A DNA stretch of 38,247 bases from assembly GCF_000756305.1 (NCBI RefSeq), contig NZ_JRFE01000051.1, forward strand, positions 1 to 38,247, given 5' to 3'. Shown here piece after piece: positions 26,113-35,112 of this stretch. The notes beneath the pieces were generated by a model. The model had not been told where the DNA came from. It worked only from the letters and a program-made list of their open reading frames with translations, and did not search any database. Each line of letters starts with the position of its first letter. Positions within the stretch are counted from its first letter, which is position 1. Position numbers and translations under genes: made by a program. This DNA comes from Myxosarcina sp. GI1 (lineage in GTDB: Bacteria > Cyanobacteriota > Cyanobacteriia > Cyanobacteriales > Xenococcaceae).

Positions 26113-27198
26113 TTAGTCAATTAATTTTAAATATTTTGATGCTGCTCGCTCTACAGAAAAATACCTGGCTCTTTCTATTAGTAAATCTTTTTTTATAGAA
26201 GTTTTCAGCGTCTGCAGCATTGCTGCGGATAGTTCTTGTGGATGACCTACTGGTACTAGAAACCCGTATTTTCCCGACGCTAAAATTTCTTGAGGACCAC
26301 TAGGACAATCGGTAGCAACTACAGGACAACCACAAGCCATTGCTTCAATTAGGACATTTCCCAATCCCTCCCAGCGAGATGAGAGAATCAAACAATTAGC
26401 TCGGCTCATGTAGGCATATGGATTATCGATAAAGCCTGGTAAAGCTACATCTTGCTGTAGATTGAGTTTCGCAATTGTGGTTTCTAATTCACTTCTGCAT
26501 TCTCCCTCACCTAAAACAATCAATCGTGCCATTACTTGTTTTCTAACCAAAGCAAAAGCTTTAATTAATGACACAAAATCTTTTTGAGGAGTAAGCCTAC
26601 CTACAGCTAAAAACACAGGAATTGTAGTTTCTTTAAACCATGGATGATTTAAAGGTGCGCTAGCCAGAGTTAAAATTTCTTCATTAACAACAGGATTATA
26701 TATAGTTTCAACAGTATCTTTAGGCAAGTCAAGTTTTAGTTCTAAATCTTGGGATACAGCTTGAGAAACTCCGACTATTTTATCAGCATGGGGATAGATC
26801 GATCTCATCAACAAAGGAAAAGGTTTAGCTCTTAACAGCTTTGTTTGTGAGGCAGATAAAGTGTTATGCTCGACCAAAATTACTTGAGTTTTAAAGCGAG
26901 AAAGTTTGTTTGCTACTACTGCTACCAGATTGGCATGACTCATATTGGAGATCAGTGCCTGAGGACGATTATTTTGCAAATACTTAGCTAAAGGTAAAAT
27001 TGCCTTGATAACTCTACCCGTTGCTAGATCGATTGTTCTTACCGCTTGAGGAATTTGAGTCAGATAAGGTCCTTCTGCTGTAGCAATTACTAAATCTAAA
27101 GCCAGATTTTGATGCTGAAGTACTTTAAGTAAATTAATTACTACTTTTTCAGCACCACCACCATGTAAAGTAGGAATAAAAAATGCAATTCGTTTCAT
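26113..27198 (-). CDS. GT4-family glycosyltransferase (fourth of four)
   Basis: 361 residues, GT-B fold. N-terminal loop LHGGGAEKVV (11-20); SNMSHANLVAVVA (84-96); EHNTLS (110-115); C-terminal VGRLTPQKDF (199-208) and EX7E pair E277-E285 in RWEGLGNVLIEAM. The pattern resembles N-acetylgalactosamine-alpha-1,4-GalNAc-type transferases (PglA/PglJ), but I cannot assign a sugar. It is the first glycosyltransferase of the operon after the flippase, with a 41-base gap. Confidence 0.92.
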   Translation of the reverse strand: MKRIAFFIPTLHGGGAEKVVINLLKVLQHQNLALDLVIATAEGPYLTQIPQAVRTIDLATGRVIKAILPLAKYLQNNRPQALISNMSHANLVAVVANKLSRFKTQVILVEHNTLSASQTKLLRAKPFPLLMRSIYPHADKIVGVSQAVSQDLELKLDLPKDTVETIYNPVVNEEILTLASAPLNHPWFKETTIPVFLAVGRLTPQKDFVSLIKAFALVRKQVMARLIVLGEGECRSELETTIAKLNLQQDVALPGFIDNPYAYMSRANCLILSSRWEGLGNVLIEAMACGCPVVATDCPSGPQEILASGKYGFLVPVGHPQELSAAMLQTLKTSIKKDLLIERARYFSVERAASKYLKLID

Positions 27199-27239
27199 CG
27201 ATTGACTATTTTAGAATTAAAATAAATAGAATTTAACTA

Positions 27240-28607
27240 TTAAATTTGCTCGTATTTTTTTAGCTGACGACTAACAAAAACACCTAATATCAAAAAAGAA
27301 AAAACATAAACGCAGCTAGTAGACAAGGCAATTCCTTTGACTCCAATCCATTGCATGAAAATGTAGTTTAGTACGATATTGACTAATAAATTAAATGCCG
27401 ATACCCAGGACAATATATGATTCTTGCTCATAGTACTAATGACTCTTAGCAATAAAAGATCGCCCAAATAAAAAGGTATTTTTATAGCATATAAAGACTG
27501 AATTTGGGATACTATAAGTGTATCTTCTGCGGTAAAAGATCCTCTTTGAAAAACTAGTTGAACTAGCGGCTTGGAAAATATAATAAATAATAATGCTAAA
27601 GGAACTGTTACCAAAAAAATTGCCCTCATATATTGCCTGAGAGTACGATTGACTTCCTGCCAATTTTGACGAGCAATCATTTTAGAAAAATAAGGAATTA
27701 CTGCTGCACTAATGGCAGTACTTACTAAGCTAACGAAGGATGAAATCAATCGATGACCATAATTAAGTGCTGCAACACTACCTGCTGGTAACATTGCAGC
27801 CATAGTTTGATCTACTGGTGCAGTGCTACAAATCAATAACGAACCTGCTGCAATTGGAAAATATTGAACGACAATTAAATGTAAATTTTTATCTAAACCG
27901 TTCCATTTAGGAAGTAGTGAAACATTCTGACGCAGAAGGGGTATTGCTAAAATAATCAAGATAAAGATAGTACCAAAGACCAAACCACCAGCCAAAGCAA
28001 ACATTCCCCATGATTTAGCAACAAATAGCAAAACAATAGTGGTTAGGGGAATCATAATCGGGGAAAGTGATGCCAGAGAAAACCGTTCTCTAGCATTTAA
28101 TACCGCACGCCAAATTACCGATATTCCAGTCAAAAAAGTAAATGGGGCGATCGCGCAAAGCAGATAAAAGGTGAGTTGCAACTTATCGGAGTCGAATCCC
28201 GAAGCAACGAATGGCAAACATAAAGGAGCTATGGCAACCATTAATATTGTGGCTACGAGCAATAATATCAGGCTAGAGATAGATACTCCTTCCAACAATT
28301 TCTGTGCCGATCTTTTTCCTTCTCGTTCTATAACTTTGATGTAAACTGGTATAAATGCAGGTGCTAGTGATTCGGCAATAATATTTATAACTAAAGAAGA
28401 AAATACCATTGCGATCAAAAAAGCATCCACTTCATCGCTGGTACCAAATCTCCAAGCAATCACTAATTCCTTAGCCATAGCGGCTAACTTTACTAAAGCA
28501 GTACAAAGCCCTACAGTAATGGCAGCACCAAAAATTTTACGACTGGCAGAACCACTGGTTAGTTTGTTCCAATAAATTGCTAGAGCCTGCAACTGCATTA
28601 ATTTCAT
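27240..28607 (-). CDS. MurJ/MviN-like flippase, probable Wzx function
   Basis: 455 residues with about 12 membrane helices. The MurJ family signature is seen early: AMAKELVIAWRFGTSDEVDAFLIA, then FIPVY. The middle block GTIFILIILAIPLLRQ and the PVDQTMAAML segment are also typical. It is shorter than housekeeping MurJ (usually about 510), lacking part of the C-terminal helices. In a polysaccharide locus with a Wzy but no classical Wzx, it most likely flips the lipid-linked repeat unit across the membrane. That it replaces Wzx is inference. MurJ itself should be elsewhere in the genome. An alternative start is Met4 at 28598. Confidence 0.88.
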   Translation of the reverse strand: MKLMQLQALAIYWNKLTSGSASRKIFGAAITVGLCTALVKLAAMAKELVIAWRFGTSDEVDAFLIAMVFSSLVINIIAESLAPAFIPVYIKVIEREGKRSAQKLLEGVSISSLILLLVATILMVAIAPLCLPFVASGFDSDKLQLTFYLLCAIAPFTFLTGISVIWRAVLNARERFSLASLSPIMIPLTTIVLLFVAKSWGMFALAGGLVFGTIFILIILAIPLLRQNVSLLPKWNGLDKNLHLIVVQYFPIAAGSLLICSTAPVDQTMAAMLPAGSVAALNYGHRLISSFVSLVSTAISAAVIPYFSKMIARQNWQEVNRTLRQYMRAIFLVTVPLALLFIIFSKPLVQLVFQRGSFTAEDTLIVSQIQSLYAIKIPFYLGDLLLLRVISTMSKNHILSWVSAFNLLVNIVLNYIFMQWIGVKGIALSTSCVYVFSFLILGVFVSRQLKKYEQI

Positions 28608-28670
28608 TGCGGTTTCCGATTTTTGATAGGTGTTGTATTAAAAAACACTTTTGTCATAGAGCAACTGTTT

Positions 28671-30149
28671 TCAATCAGCAATGACCGGGATTGAGGGTTG
28701 CTGCTGACGTAATTGAAAAAAATCTACCTGAGTTTTGATTCGTTTTTTTTGTTCGTCGATCTTGATGTTTGCTAATAAAGAATTGTAACCAGTAGTCTGT
28801 TCCCAAACTTTGCGATTTGCAAGTCTAATTGAATATTCCGAGCGATTGTATAATTTGAGACTTGGATCGGGTAAGTTCAACAGTACTTCATATATTCCTG
28901 GATCGATGTCATAGGGAATTGCTGCTACGACATTTATCTCGTGTTTTTTTTCAGGAAGCCAGCGGCGAGGATCTTCTCTCACGGGAAAATAGTATTCTAC
29001 TCCCGTGCGGCGATCGCGCAAAATAATTTCTAGTTTTCGGGCATTAAAGGGACTAGCCCAACCATCATTGGCAATTTCAAATTTTAGAGTAAAAGCTTCG
29101 CCTCGTTTGACACTTATAGGTATTTCAGATCTAACTAGCCTAAAGCGATAGCCCAAACGCTTCTTAATTTCTTCAAAACACCCTTCTTCAATCCAATTTG
29201 CTAGAGTTACTCTGGCATCATTATGATCGACGTTTAAAGCACTCCAGCGCATTCTTGCTAGTTCTTGTAGAGCTACTGGGCAATCATCGTAAGGATTGTC
29301 AGGTTCGGGATGACAAAGCTCACCACCCTGAACTAGATAACGATTATCACGATTTAAATAGTTTTTTTGCCAATCAATAGCTTTAGGATCTTGACTGTTG
29401 TATGTTCCTCGATTGTCTAAGTTCGCTAAAAAACAATCGTTGTGCGCTCCAATTCTGGCCTGCCTGGAACCATTAAAAGCTTGCTTGGAAGTAAGAGGTA
29501 GATTTGAATTTAAAGCATCTCTTTTATAATATGTATAGCGGAGAGCCACCATACGTTGGGTAGGCAATACAGTTAGAGCATTAAATAGAATTTCTTTTCT
29601 AGCTTGAGGATCTAAACGCAAATGATTTGACGAGCGATTCCACTCTCCCCAATAACCGATAAAGCCAGCTTCCATATAGGCAATAACATCATAGTTATCT
29701 GCTAAAAGGGGTTTTAGCTGTTCTTGATGAGCCAAAATTCTTTCTTTAGCCGCATCTGGACCACCTCCCAACCAGTTGTACGAAAATCGTAAAATAATTT
29801 TTATTCCAGCTTTCCTGGCAGTTGCCAAATCTGCCTCGGCCTTATTTAAAAAAGTCTGAGACAGTGGCTTTTCTCTAAATTTTGAAATTAGATAAATACG
29901 ACGAGCTAAAGTAATATTTTCTTGTCGCAGCTTTTCAAGTTGAGCAAGCTGTAATGAAGGACGCGGATTAATTCCCAAAGGAGAATATCGAACAAAAAGC
30001 CCTCGTTCTGGGTTGGGAAAATCGCGATTGCTAGGTTGATAGACAACTATAGCAGTTGCGGTTGACGAACTAGCTGTTTGACAGCTACCAACAAATATTG
30101 AAAGTAATAAACTCAGACAAAAACTAATATATTTCTCAAAAAAGCTCAT
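28671..30149 (-). CDS. Lipoprotein with DUF4874 and DUF4832 domains, glycosidase-like barrel
   Basis: 492 residues. The N-terminal hydrophobic segment ends at FVGSC with C23, a plausible lipobox, so it is likely anchored outside the cytoplasm. Residues about 40-200 fit DUF4874 (NPERGLFVRYSP, RIYLISKF, ILRFSYNW, then YMEAGFIGYWGEWN), and about 210-470 fit DUF4832 (ARIGAHNDCFLAN, LNVDHND, LRDRRTGVEYYFP). This pair resembles a TIM barrel followed by a beta-domain, as in glycoside hydrolases, though no enzyme activity is established. The Glu in MEAGFIGYWGEW is a candidate catalytic residue. Being within a polysaccharide operon, it may trim or bind the glycan. Gaps to its neighbours are 63 and 116 bases. 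Confidence 0.85.
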   Translation of the reverse strand: MSFFEKYISFCLSLLLSIFVGSCQTASSSTATAIVVYQPSNRDFPNPERGLFVRYSPLGINPRPSLQLAQLEKLRQENITLARRIYLISKFREKPLSQTFLNKAEADLATARKAGIKIILRFSYNWLGGGPDAAKERILAHQEQLKPLLADNYDVIAYMEAGFIGYWGEWNRSSNHLRLDPQARKEILFNALTVLPTQRMVALRYTYYKRDALNSNLPLTSKQAFNGSRQARIGAHNDCFLANLDNRGTYNSQDPKAIDWQKNYLNRDNRYLVQGGELCHPEPDNPYDDCPVALQELARMRWSALNVDHNDARVTLANWIEEGCFEEIKKRLGYRFRLVRSEIPISVKRGEAFTLKFEIANDGWASPFNARKLEIILRDRRTGVEYYFPVREDPRRWLPEKKHEINVVAAIPYDIDPGIYEVLLNLPDPSLKLYNRSEYSIRLANRKVWEQTTGYNSLLANIKIDEQKKRIKTQVDFFQLRQQQPSIPVIAD

Positions 30150-30265
30150 CTTTATCTAATGATTTCAGCTAGTTTATTGCATCGTAAATTGGTAGCAAAC
30201 TAACTTTATTACTTCGTAGCCATCAGCTACAAGCCACAATAGTTGCTTCAAAGACAAAATCTAAA

Positions 30266-32263
30266 TTATTGAGAAATATTTTTCTGCTTTAAAGAATCGT
30301 CGTGACCTTCGCCAATGTATTGTAGCTGAGACGTAGTTTTTTGGCTTTCTGGTTTGTATCCAGACACCAGTTGTTTGAGCAACAAAATAATTAAACGAGT
30401 ATCGTTAATCGCAGCTGCTTCACCAAGAAGTTTGACGTTGAGATCGAATTCTAAATCGAACTCTTCTGGAATTGCTCGGTCGGCATTGTGTACTGCCAGA
30501 ATTTTTTCGTGCTCGGTTGCATCGTATTGTTCCCCTGGTAACAATAGTTCTTCGCGCAGTTTTTCTCCAGGACGTAATCCTGTAAATACGATTTCAATGT
30601 CTCTACCAATATCGTATCCCGACAGACGGATCAAATCTTTAGCCAAATCTACGATTTTAACGGGTCGTCCCATATTGAGCATAAAAATTTCCCCTCCAGT
30701 AGCGATAGTTGAAGCTTGTAAAACCAACTGCACTGCTTCGGGAATCGTCATAAAATAACGACACATTTCAGGATGAGTAACGGTTACGGGTCCACCCGCA
30801 GCAATTTGCTTTCTAAAGGTAGGAATTACGCTGCCTCTACTACCAAGCACGTTACCAAAGCGTACTACGGTAAATGGTTTGCCAGTAATACGAGCGGTTT
30901 TAAGCACCAACATTTCGGCAACTCGTTTGCTAGCTCCCATTACATTCGTTGGATTGACTACTTTATCCGTCGAAATCATTACAAATTGCTTGACGTTATG
31001 GCGCACGCTCAGATCGAGTAAATTTTTAGTTCCCTGTATGTTGTTGGTAATTGATTCTGGAGCATTTAACTCCATTAAGGGAACGTGTTTGTGAGCGGCA
31101 GCGTGAAAAACAATGTCAGGCTGATACTGCTCGAAAGCATACTCTAATCGTGAGAAAAATCGCAGATCGGCAATGAAAGTTGTTAGTTTTGGTAACTGTC
31201 GATTAGTTTTGCCCTCTGGGTCGAGGGTCTGTAAAATTTGCTTTAGTTCCTGCGCGATATTAAATACCGAATTTTCACCGTGTCCTAGAAGAATTATCTC
31301 CGCAGGCCAGGCTTTCAAAGTTTGGCGACAGAGTTCGCTACCAATCGATCCCCCGGCACCAGTAATAAGTACTCTTTTTCCCATCAAAAGTTTGAAAACT
31401 TCCTGGATATCAGTTTGGATTGCTTCGCGTCTTAGAAGGTCTTCAATCTTTACTTCTCGTATACTACCCAGGCGAAAGTTACCGCTGAGAAGTTCGTGAA
31501 CTCCAGGTACGGTACTGGTTTTAATTTCATTAGCCTGACAAACATCTACAATTTCTCGCAGTACTGCACCTGAAGCCGTTGGCATGGCGATAATCACTTT
31601 ACGAATATTTAAATGATTGACCCAGGCTGGAATTTGATGGCGGTTGCCAACAACGGGCAGTCCACAGATACGCAAGTTAATTTTTTTGGGATCGTCATCG
31701 ATAAATGCCACGGGATGAAGACCTAGATGCTTACTCCGTAGCATTTCTTGAACTATGGAAACTCCTGCATTTCCAGCACCGACAACCAAAACGCGATCGC
31801 CTAAATTAAATTCTTTACGTTTGCGGTTGGTTTCCTCAATTAATCGAACACTAAAGCGAATGCCTCCAACCGCAATCAAGCTAAGTAAGCCATCGAGAAT
31901 TGGCAGAGAGCGCGGTAGAGTATCGATCGAAAAGATATTTAACAGATATAAAGTGCCAAATATTCCAGTTTGAACAACTGTGGCACTAACCATTAACACT
32001 GTAGTCCTTAGCAATTCTTCGGCACTGGCATACCGCCAGTAATATTGATAAAAACCAAATCTACCGAGAATTATTAATTTGACAATTACAAACAGCACAA
32101 TTGTCTGTGTTATACCTGAGTAACGTTCTAAGTCTACGGAGCCATCCAAACGGATATACAGAGCAATTATAGGTATAAAACTAAAAATGAACGCATCAAT
32201 AATAAAAAGATGCCGATTTCTTACCCGTAAAATTTTCTTGTACAAAAATTTTTTATCAATCAT
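30266..32263 (-). CDS. Long CapD/WbpM/PglF-like UDP-GlcNAc 4,6-dehydratase
   Basis: 665 residues with four N-terminal membrane helices (about 20-135). A first nucleotide-binding fold has VVGAGNAG (160-167), and the catalytic SDR domain begins TGAGGSIGSE (301-310). Active-site residues are in STDKVVNP (431-438) and VMGASKR (441-447), where M442 replaces the classical Tyr before K446. This Ser-Met-Lys arrangement is typical of WbpM/PglF/FlaA1-type dehydratases, which turn UDP-GlcNAc into a 4-keto-6-deoxy sugar. It is the first gene of the run and could feed the DegT aminotransferase and the epimerase/reductase. AGGGAA lies about 10 bases before ATG 32263. Confidence 0.93.
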   Translation of the reverse strand: MIDKKFLYKKILRVRNRHLFIIDAFIFSFIPIIALYIRLDGSVDLERYSGITQTIVLFVIVKLIILGRFGFYQYYWRYASAEELLRTTVLMVSATVVQTGIFGTLYLLNIFSIDTLPRSLPILDGLLSLIAVGGIRFSVRLIEETNRKRKEFNLGDRVLVVGAGNAGVSIVQEMLRSKHLGLHPVAFIDDDPKKINLRICGLPVVGNRHQIPAWVNHLNIRKVIIAMPTASGAVLREIVDVCQANEIKTSTVPGVHELLSGNFRLGSIREVKIEDLLRREAIQTDIQEVFKLLMGKRVLITGAGGSIGSELCRQTLKAWPAEIILLGHGENSVFNIAQELKQILQTLDPEGKTNRQLPKLTTFIADLRFFSRLEYAFEQYQPDIVFHAAAHKHVPLMELNAPESITNNIQGTKNLLDLSVRHNVKQFVMISTDKVVNPTNVMGASKRVAEMLVLKTARITGKPFTVVRFGNVLGSRGSVIPTFRKQIAAGGPVTVTHPEMCRYFMTIPEAVQLVLQASTIATGGEIFMLNMGRPVKIVDLAKDLIRLSGYDIGRDIEIVFTGLRPGEKLREELLLPGEQYDATEHEKILAVHNADRAIPEEFDLEFDLNVKLLGEAAAINDTRLIILLLKQLVSGYKPESQKTTSQLQYIGEGHDDSLKQKNISQ

Positions 32264-32893
32264 TATTTCATTCCCTGAAAGGAAGACAGGTACAGCTGAT
32301 CGACTACATTACAGATATACAAAATGATTGCAGATATGAATAGAGACAGTAGCTCGACACTTTGCCGTATTTTCTCTATAAGTCAATACTTTATTTATTA
32401 CTATTAACTAGTAAGTAATACTACCACGAACTAATTTGTGAAAGTCAACAATTATTAAAATATATTTTTTTAACTGGTTTTGAAAACCCTGCATTCTAAT
32501 GCCATGTTGCCGACCGAACTGAGTTTAGCTATTTTAATTTTCTTTTTGAAGCTTTAATCGCAAGTATGAAGTAGCAAAAATCACTTAGATAAGTAATACT
32601 ACGCAATTTAACTAAGTATATTTACTCTTTTTGTAACACCGTACAGAAAAAACCGTATCAAAAACATTTAATACTATATTTTGTAATATGTGAAATATTA
32701 ATATTACTAAAAAAATTAGATTGAATCTACTCAATTGACTATAGTTGCATAATGAAGTCAAGATTCAACCAGCTTTATAATCCATGAATAATCAATCATC
32801 CTGTATGCCTGTTCGACACAGGAATTATTAAAAACAGCTAAAATTTGAAGCCGCTAACTAAATTTATTAGCTGTTAAGTTTCAAAATAAATTA
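32264..32893. other. AT-rich spacer upstream of the polysaccharide operon
   Basis: 630 bases without a supported gene, between the first operon gene and the tRNA. It should hold the promoter of the operon. One GTA-N8-TAC palindrome (32411-32424) matches the NtcA core but such matches occur often by chance. I see no strong -35/-10 pair. Confidence 0.5.
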
Positions 32894-32965
32894 TGGGCGA
32901 TACTGGATTTGAACCAGTGGCATCCTGCTTGTAAGGCAGGCGCTCTACCGCTGAGCTAATCGCCC
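32894..32965 (-). tRNA. tRNA-Val (anticodon UAC)
   Basis: A 72-base cloverleaf: 7-bp acceptor stem (GGGCGAT with ATCGCCC), D-arm TTAGCTCAGCGGTAGAGC, anticodon stem-loop CCTGC-CTTACAA-GCAGG with anticodon TAC, and T-arm CTGGTTCAAATCCAG. The discriminator base is A. CCA is not encoded. No intron is present. Confidence 0.97.
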
Positions 32966-34097
32966 CTGAGTACGAACCTCTAACATTATATATCATATAC
33001 AGCTCGTTCGTACGTAATTTTTTCGTATGCTTATAAAGCATACACTAACTTGAAATTAAAAGCTAGCTGCAAAACAGCCAGACATACAGTGTGACAAACT
33101 TTGTATTATATTTCGTATAAAAATCTTTTTTATTTTAGACCGCGCTAACAAAGCTTAGAGAGTGATTGGCTGGCTTGCAAACTATAGCTGCATAAGTTTG
33201 AGGTTAGAAGAATTTGTATTTACTATTAACAGCCTCAAGTTTTCTGCGTTAGAACTTTAACAGGCTTAAAAATTAAATCACCAAGTACCGCAATTTTTTC
33301 TGGTTTGCACATACTATTGCAGGTGATATTTTAAATTATATCTTGTTTTGTACCACTATTTTTTGCAGGCAATCGCAAACATTGAGTATTTAACTTATAT
33401 TGTTTAGAAATTATCTAAGAAAGGCTATCTTAGCTTATACTCGACTTTTTTACTTATAATATTTAATTTGAAAAAACAATTTGAAAAACACAAATTGTAA
33501 ACATTTGTATGAAAACGCTTGTTGAAATTTGCTTCAAATGTAATTGTTTTTAATTGCGATCGCTTTATGATATTAGCATATTATTTAGTAATATATAGCT
33601 GAAAAAATATAAATACTGCTTACTATTGAGCGGTTAATCTGAAGTATTTATTTGCAACTACTCTAACAAACTATGACTCGATTTTTACTTGCTACTTTAA
33701 CTTTTGACAGTTAAGACCAAAAAAACGGTACTATATCTATCATCGAATTTATTGTTTGCTAGAAAAAACATTCAAATTGAGATGTAAAGCTAGTTTTTAA
33801 CGTAAATCGAGCTAGACAATAATAAACTTAAAACAATTGTAGGTTTTTTTAAATTATCTAAATTGTATATTTGAAATAAAGTTACTTTGGTTTTTTAAAT
33901 GTTTATGTATTTAATTCTATTACTATGATATTAATAGTAATATGCTAACAATTAAATTGTAGTAACGATCTATCTATTTTTTTTTGATATAAAAACTAAT
34001 TAAGAACTCGATCGTCTTAAATTTGTTGCATTATATCAACCGAGCATATAGCTCTAAAAAACTATTTTATTTAAGCGATTAATATTGATATTTGATT
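32966..34097. other. 1.1-kb AT-rich gene-free stretch
   Basis: No gene of reasonable length is supported on either strand. Features seen: the tRNA promoter at the left end, an 8-bp hairpin at 33025-33043 (GTATGCTT, loop ATA, AAGCATAC) without a T-run, and long A/T runs. It leads to the HTH gene at 34098. An unannotated small RNA is possible but I see no known cyanobacterial sRNA motif. Confidence 0.5.
32985..32990 (-). promoter_or_regulatory. Likely -10 box of the tRNA-Val gene
   Basis: A perfect TATAAT lies 20 bases before the tRNA 5' end, giving a leader of about 13 bases. No clear -35 box is present. Confidence 0.5.
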
Positions 34098-34364
34098 ATG
34101 ACCAGACCTAAAAAGTATCAACCTCAAACAACAAATTCTCCGTTCAAAAAATTTAGATTGGCAGCCAAACTTTCTCAAGAACAGCTAGCTAGAGAAATAG
34201 GCGTAGCTGTTTCGACTATTCGCCGCTGGGAAAAAGGGCAAGCCGAGCCAACAATGACGATTGCTCAAATGAGAGCTTTTTGTCAGGCAATCGATCGAGA
34301 TTTTGAAAAACTACCCAACTCTTTATTACCATCAGCGAATCATCAAACAGAGAATAATTAAACT
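34098..34364 (+). CDS. Small XRE-type helix-turn-helix regulator
   Basis: 87 residues from ATG 34098. The Xre/Cro-like domain spans about 16-70: FKKFRLAAKLSQEQLAREIG, then VAVSTIRRWEKGQAEPT, where the recognition helix is near 37-47. It should bind DNA as a dimer. The conserved basic start MTRPKKYQ and the RRWEKGQAEP core resemble small cyanobacterial HTH proteins. It is alone in a large AT-rich region with no toxin-like neighbour, so a toxin-antitoxin role is unlikely. Its target is unknown. A TTG two codons earlier is an alternative start. Confidence 0.8.
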
Positions 34365-34436
34365 AACTTGTAATTATTTCGTTCTATTGCGTCCGTGAAT
34401 TTACTTATACTAGTACGTATTTATACATGTAACGCT

Positions 34437-34470
34437 AGATAACGCTACTTTTAAAAAAGTAGCGTTATCT
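34437..34470. terminator. Perfect palindrome at the convergent gene ends, terminator-like
   Basis: A 16-bp inverted repeat (AGATAACGCTACTTTT with AAAAGTAGCGTTATCT) has only two bases between its arms. It lies between the HTH gene and the PlsC-like gene, whose stop codon falls within the right arm. It could stop transcription from both sides. No T-run follows the stem on either strand, so a rho-independent mechanism is less certain. Confidence 0.6.
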
Positions 34471-35106
34471 TCCCAGACTATGTAGCGAGTTAATTGTAGC
34501 CGCACAGCGAGCAGTTATTTGCTGCAACTCAACTTTATCAGTAGATTGAGGAGGAGCAATTGCATCGCCAATACGAATAGTCACTGGTGTAGGGTTGGGT
34601 ATTGGCAGATTAGAATTTAAAATTTGTTCGGTTCCCCAAAGACTTACTGGAATTAAAGGAACCCCCGTTTTAGCTGCTATTAATGCCGCTCCTAATTTGG
34701 GATTGACAATTTTGGCATCTTTGGTGCGCGTACCCTGCAAAAAAATTCCTACCAACCAACCACGTTCGATCGCACTCATTGCCATGCGAATTGCGCGGCG
34801 ATCGCTAGCACGGCGATTAACTGGATAAGCTCCGTAGAGTGACATCACCTGTTTTAAAACAGGTACTTTAAATAACTCTGATTTTGCCATAAAGGCAACA
34901 GGACGATTCACACAGTTAGCTAAAATCGGAGGATCGAAATAGCTGGCGTGGTTGCTAACGATAATCGCTCCTCCAGTTCCAGGTATATTTCGCGCTCCGT
35001 AAATTTTGCCTCGAAAATAGACGTGTAACAGCGGACTAACTAACGACCATTTAAGGAAGTAATACAATATTAAATTTTTAGTAGGTTCTCTAGCTTTCGT
35101 TTCCAC
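34465..35106 (-). CDS. plsC: 1-acyl-sn-glycerol-3-phosphate acyltransferase family (PlsC-like)
   Basis: 213 residues, a membrane-associated acyltransferase for lysophosphatidate or a related acceptor in glycerolipid synthesis. Block I NHASYFDP has the HX4D pair H53-D58; block II is near VNRRASDRRAIRMA; block III reads FLQGTRT (122-128), where the usual EGTR Glu is Gln; block IV is GVPLIPV (148-154). The Gln in block III is common in some relatives but could shift the substrate. It follows the TPR gene by 6 bases, so the two are probably co-transcribed. Confidence 0.9.
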   Translation of the reverse strand: METKAREPTKNLILYYFLKWSLVSPLLHVYFRGKIYGARNIPGTGGAIIVSNHASYFDPPILANCVNRPVAFMAKSELFKVPVLKQVMSLYGAYPVNRRASDRRAIRMAMSAIERGWLVGIFLQGTRTKDAKIVNPKLGAALIAAKTGVPLIPVSLWGTEQILNSNLPIPNPTPVTIRIGDAIAPPQSTDKVELQQITARCAATINSLHSLGR

Positions 35107-35112
35107 GAGTAA

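Noticed and set aside
30773-31021. 82-codon plus-strand frame opposite the CapD-like gene
   Set aside because: It is an antisense shadow of the dehydratase domain with no independent support.
11450-32263. Possibility that the polysaccharide locus is a mobile island
   Set aside because: No transposase, integrase or direct repeats flank it; the tRNA-Val beside it carries no duplicated 3' end that I can see.
32411-32424. GTA-N8-TAC palindrome as an NtcA site for the polysaccharide operon
   Set aside because: About nine such matches are expected by chance in a window of this size, and no -10 box stands at the proper distance.
33025-33043. 8-bp hairpin upstream of tRNA-Val as a terminator
   Set aside because: There is no T-run on either strand and no gene ends next to it.
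34098-34364. HTH protein as antitoxin of a toxin-antitoxin pair
   Set aside because: No small toxin-like gene is adjacent; the next gene is a convergent acyltransferase.
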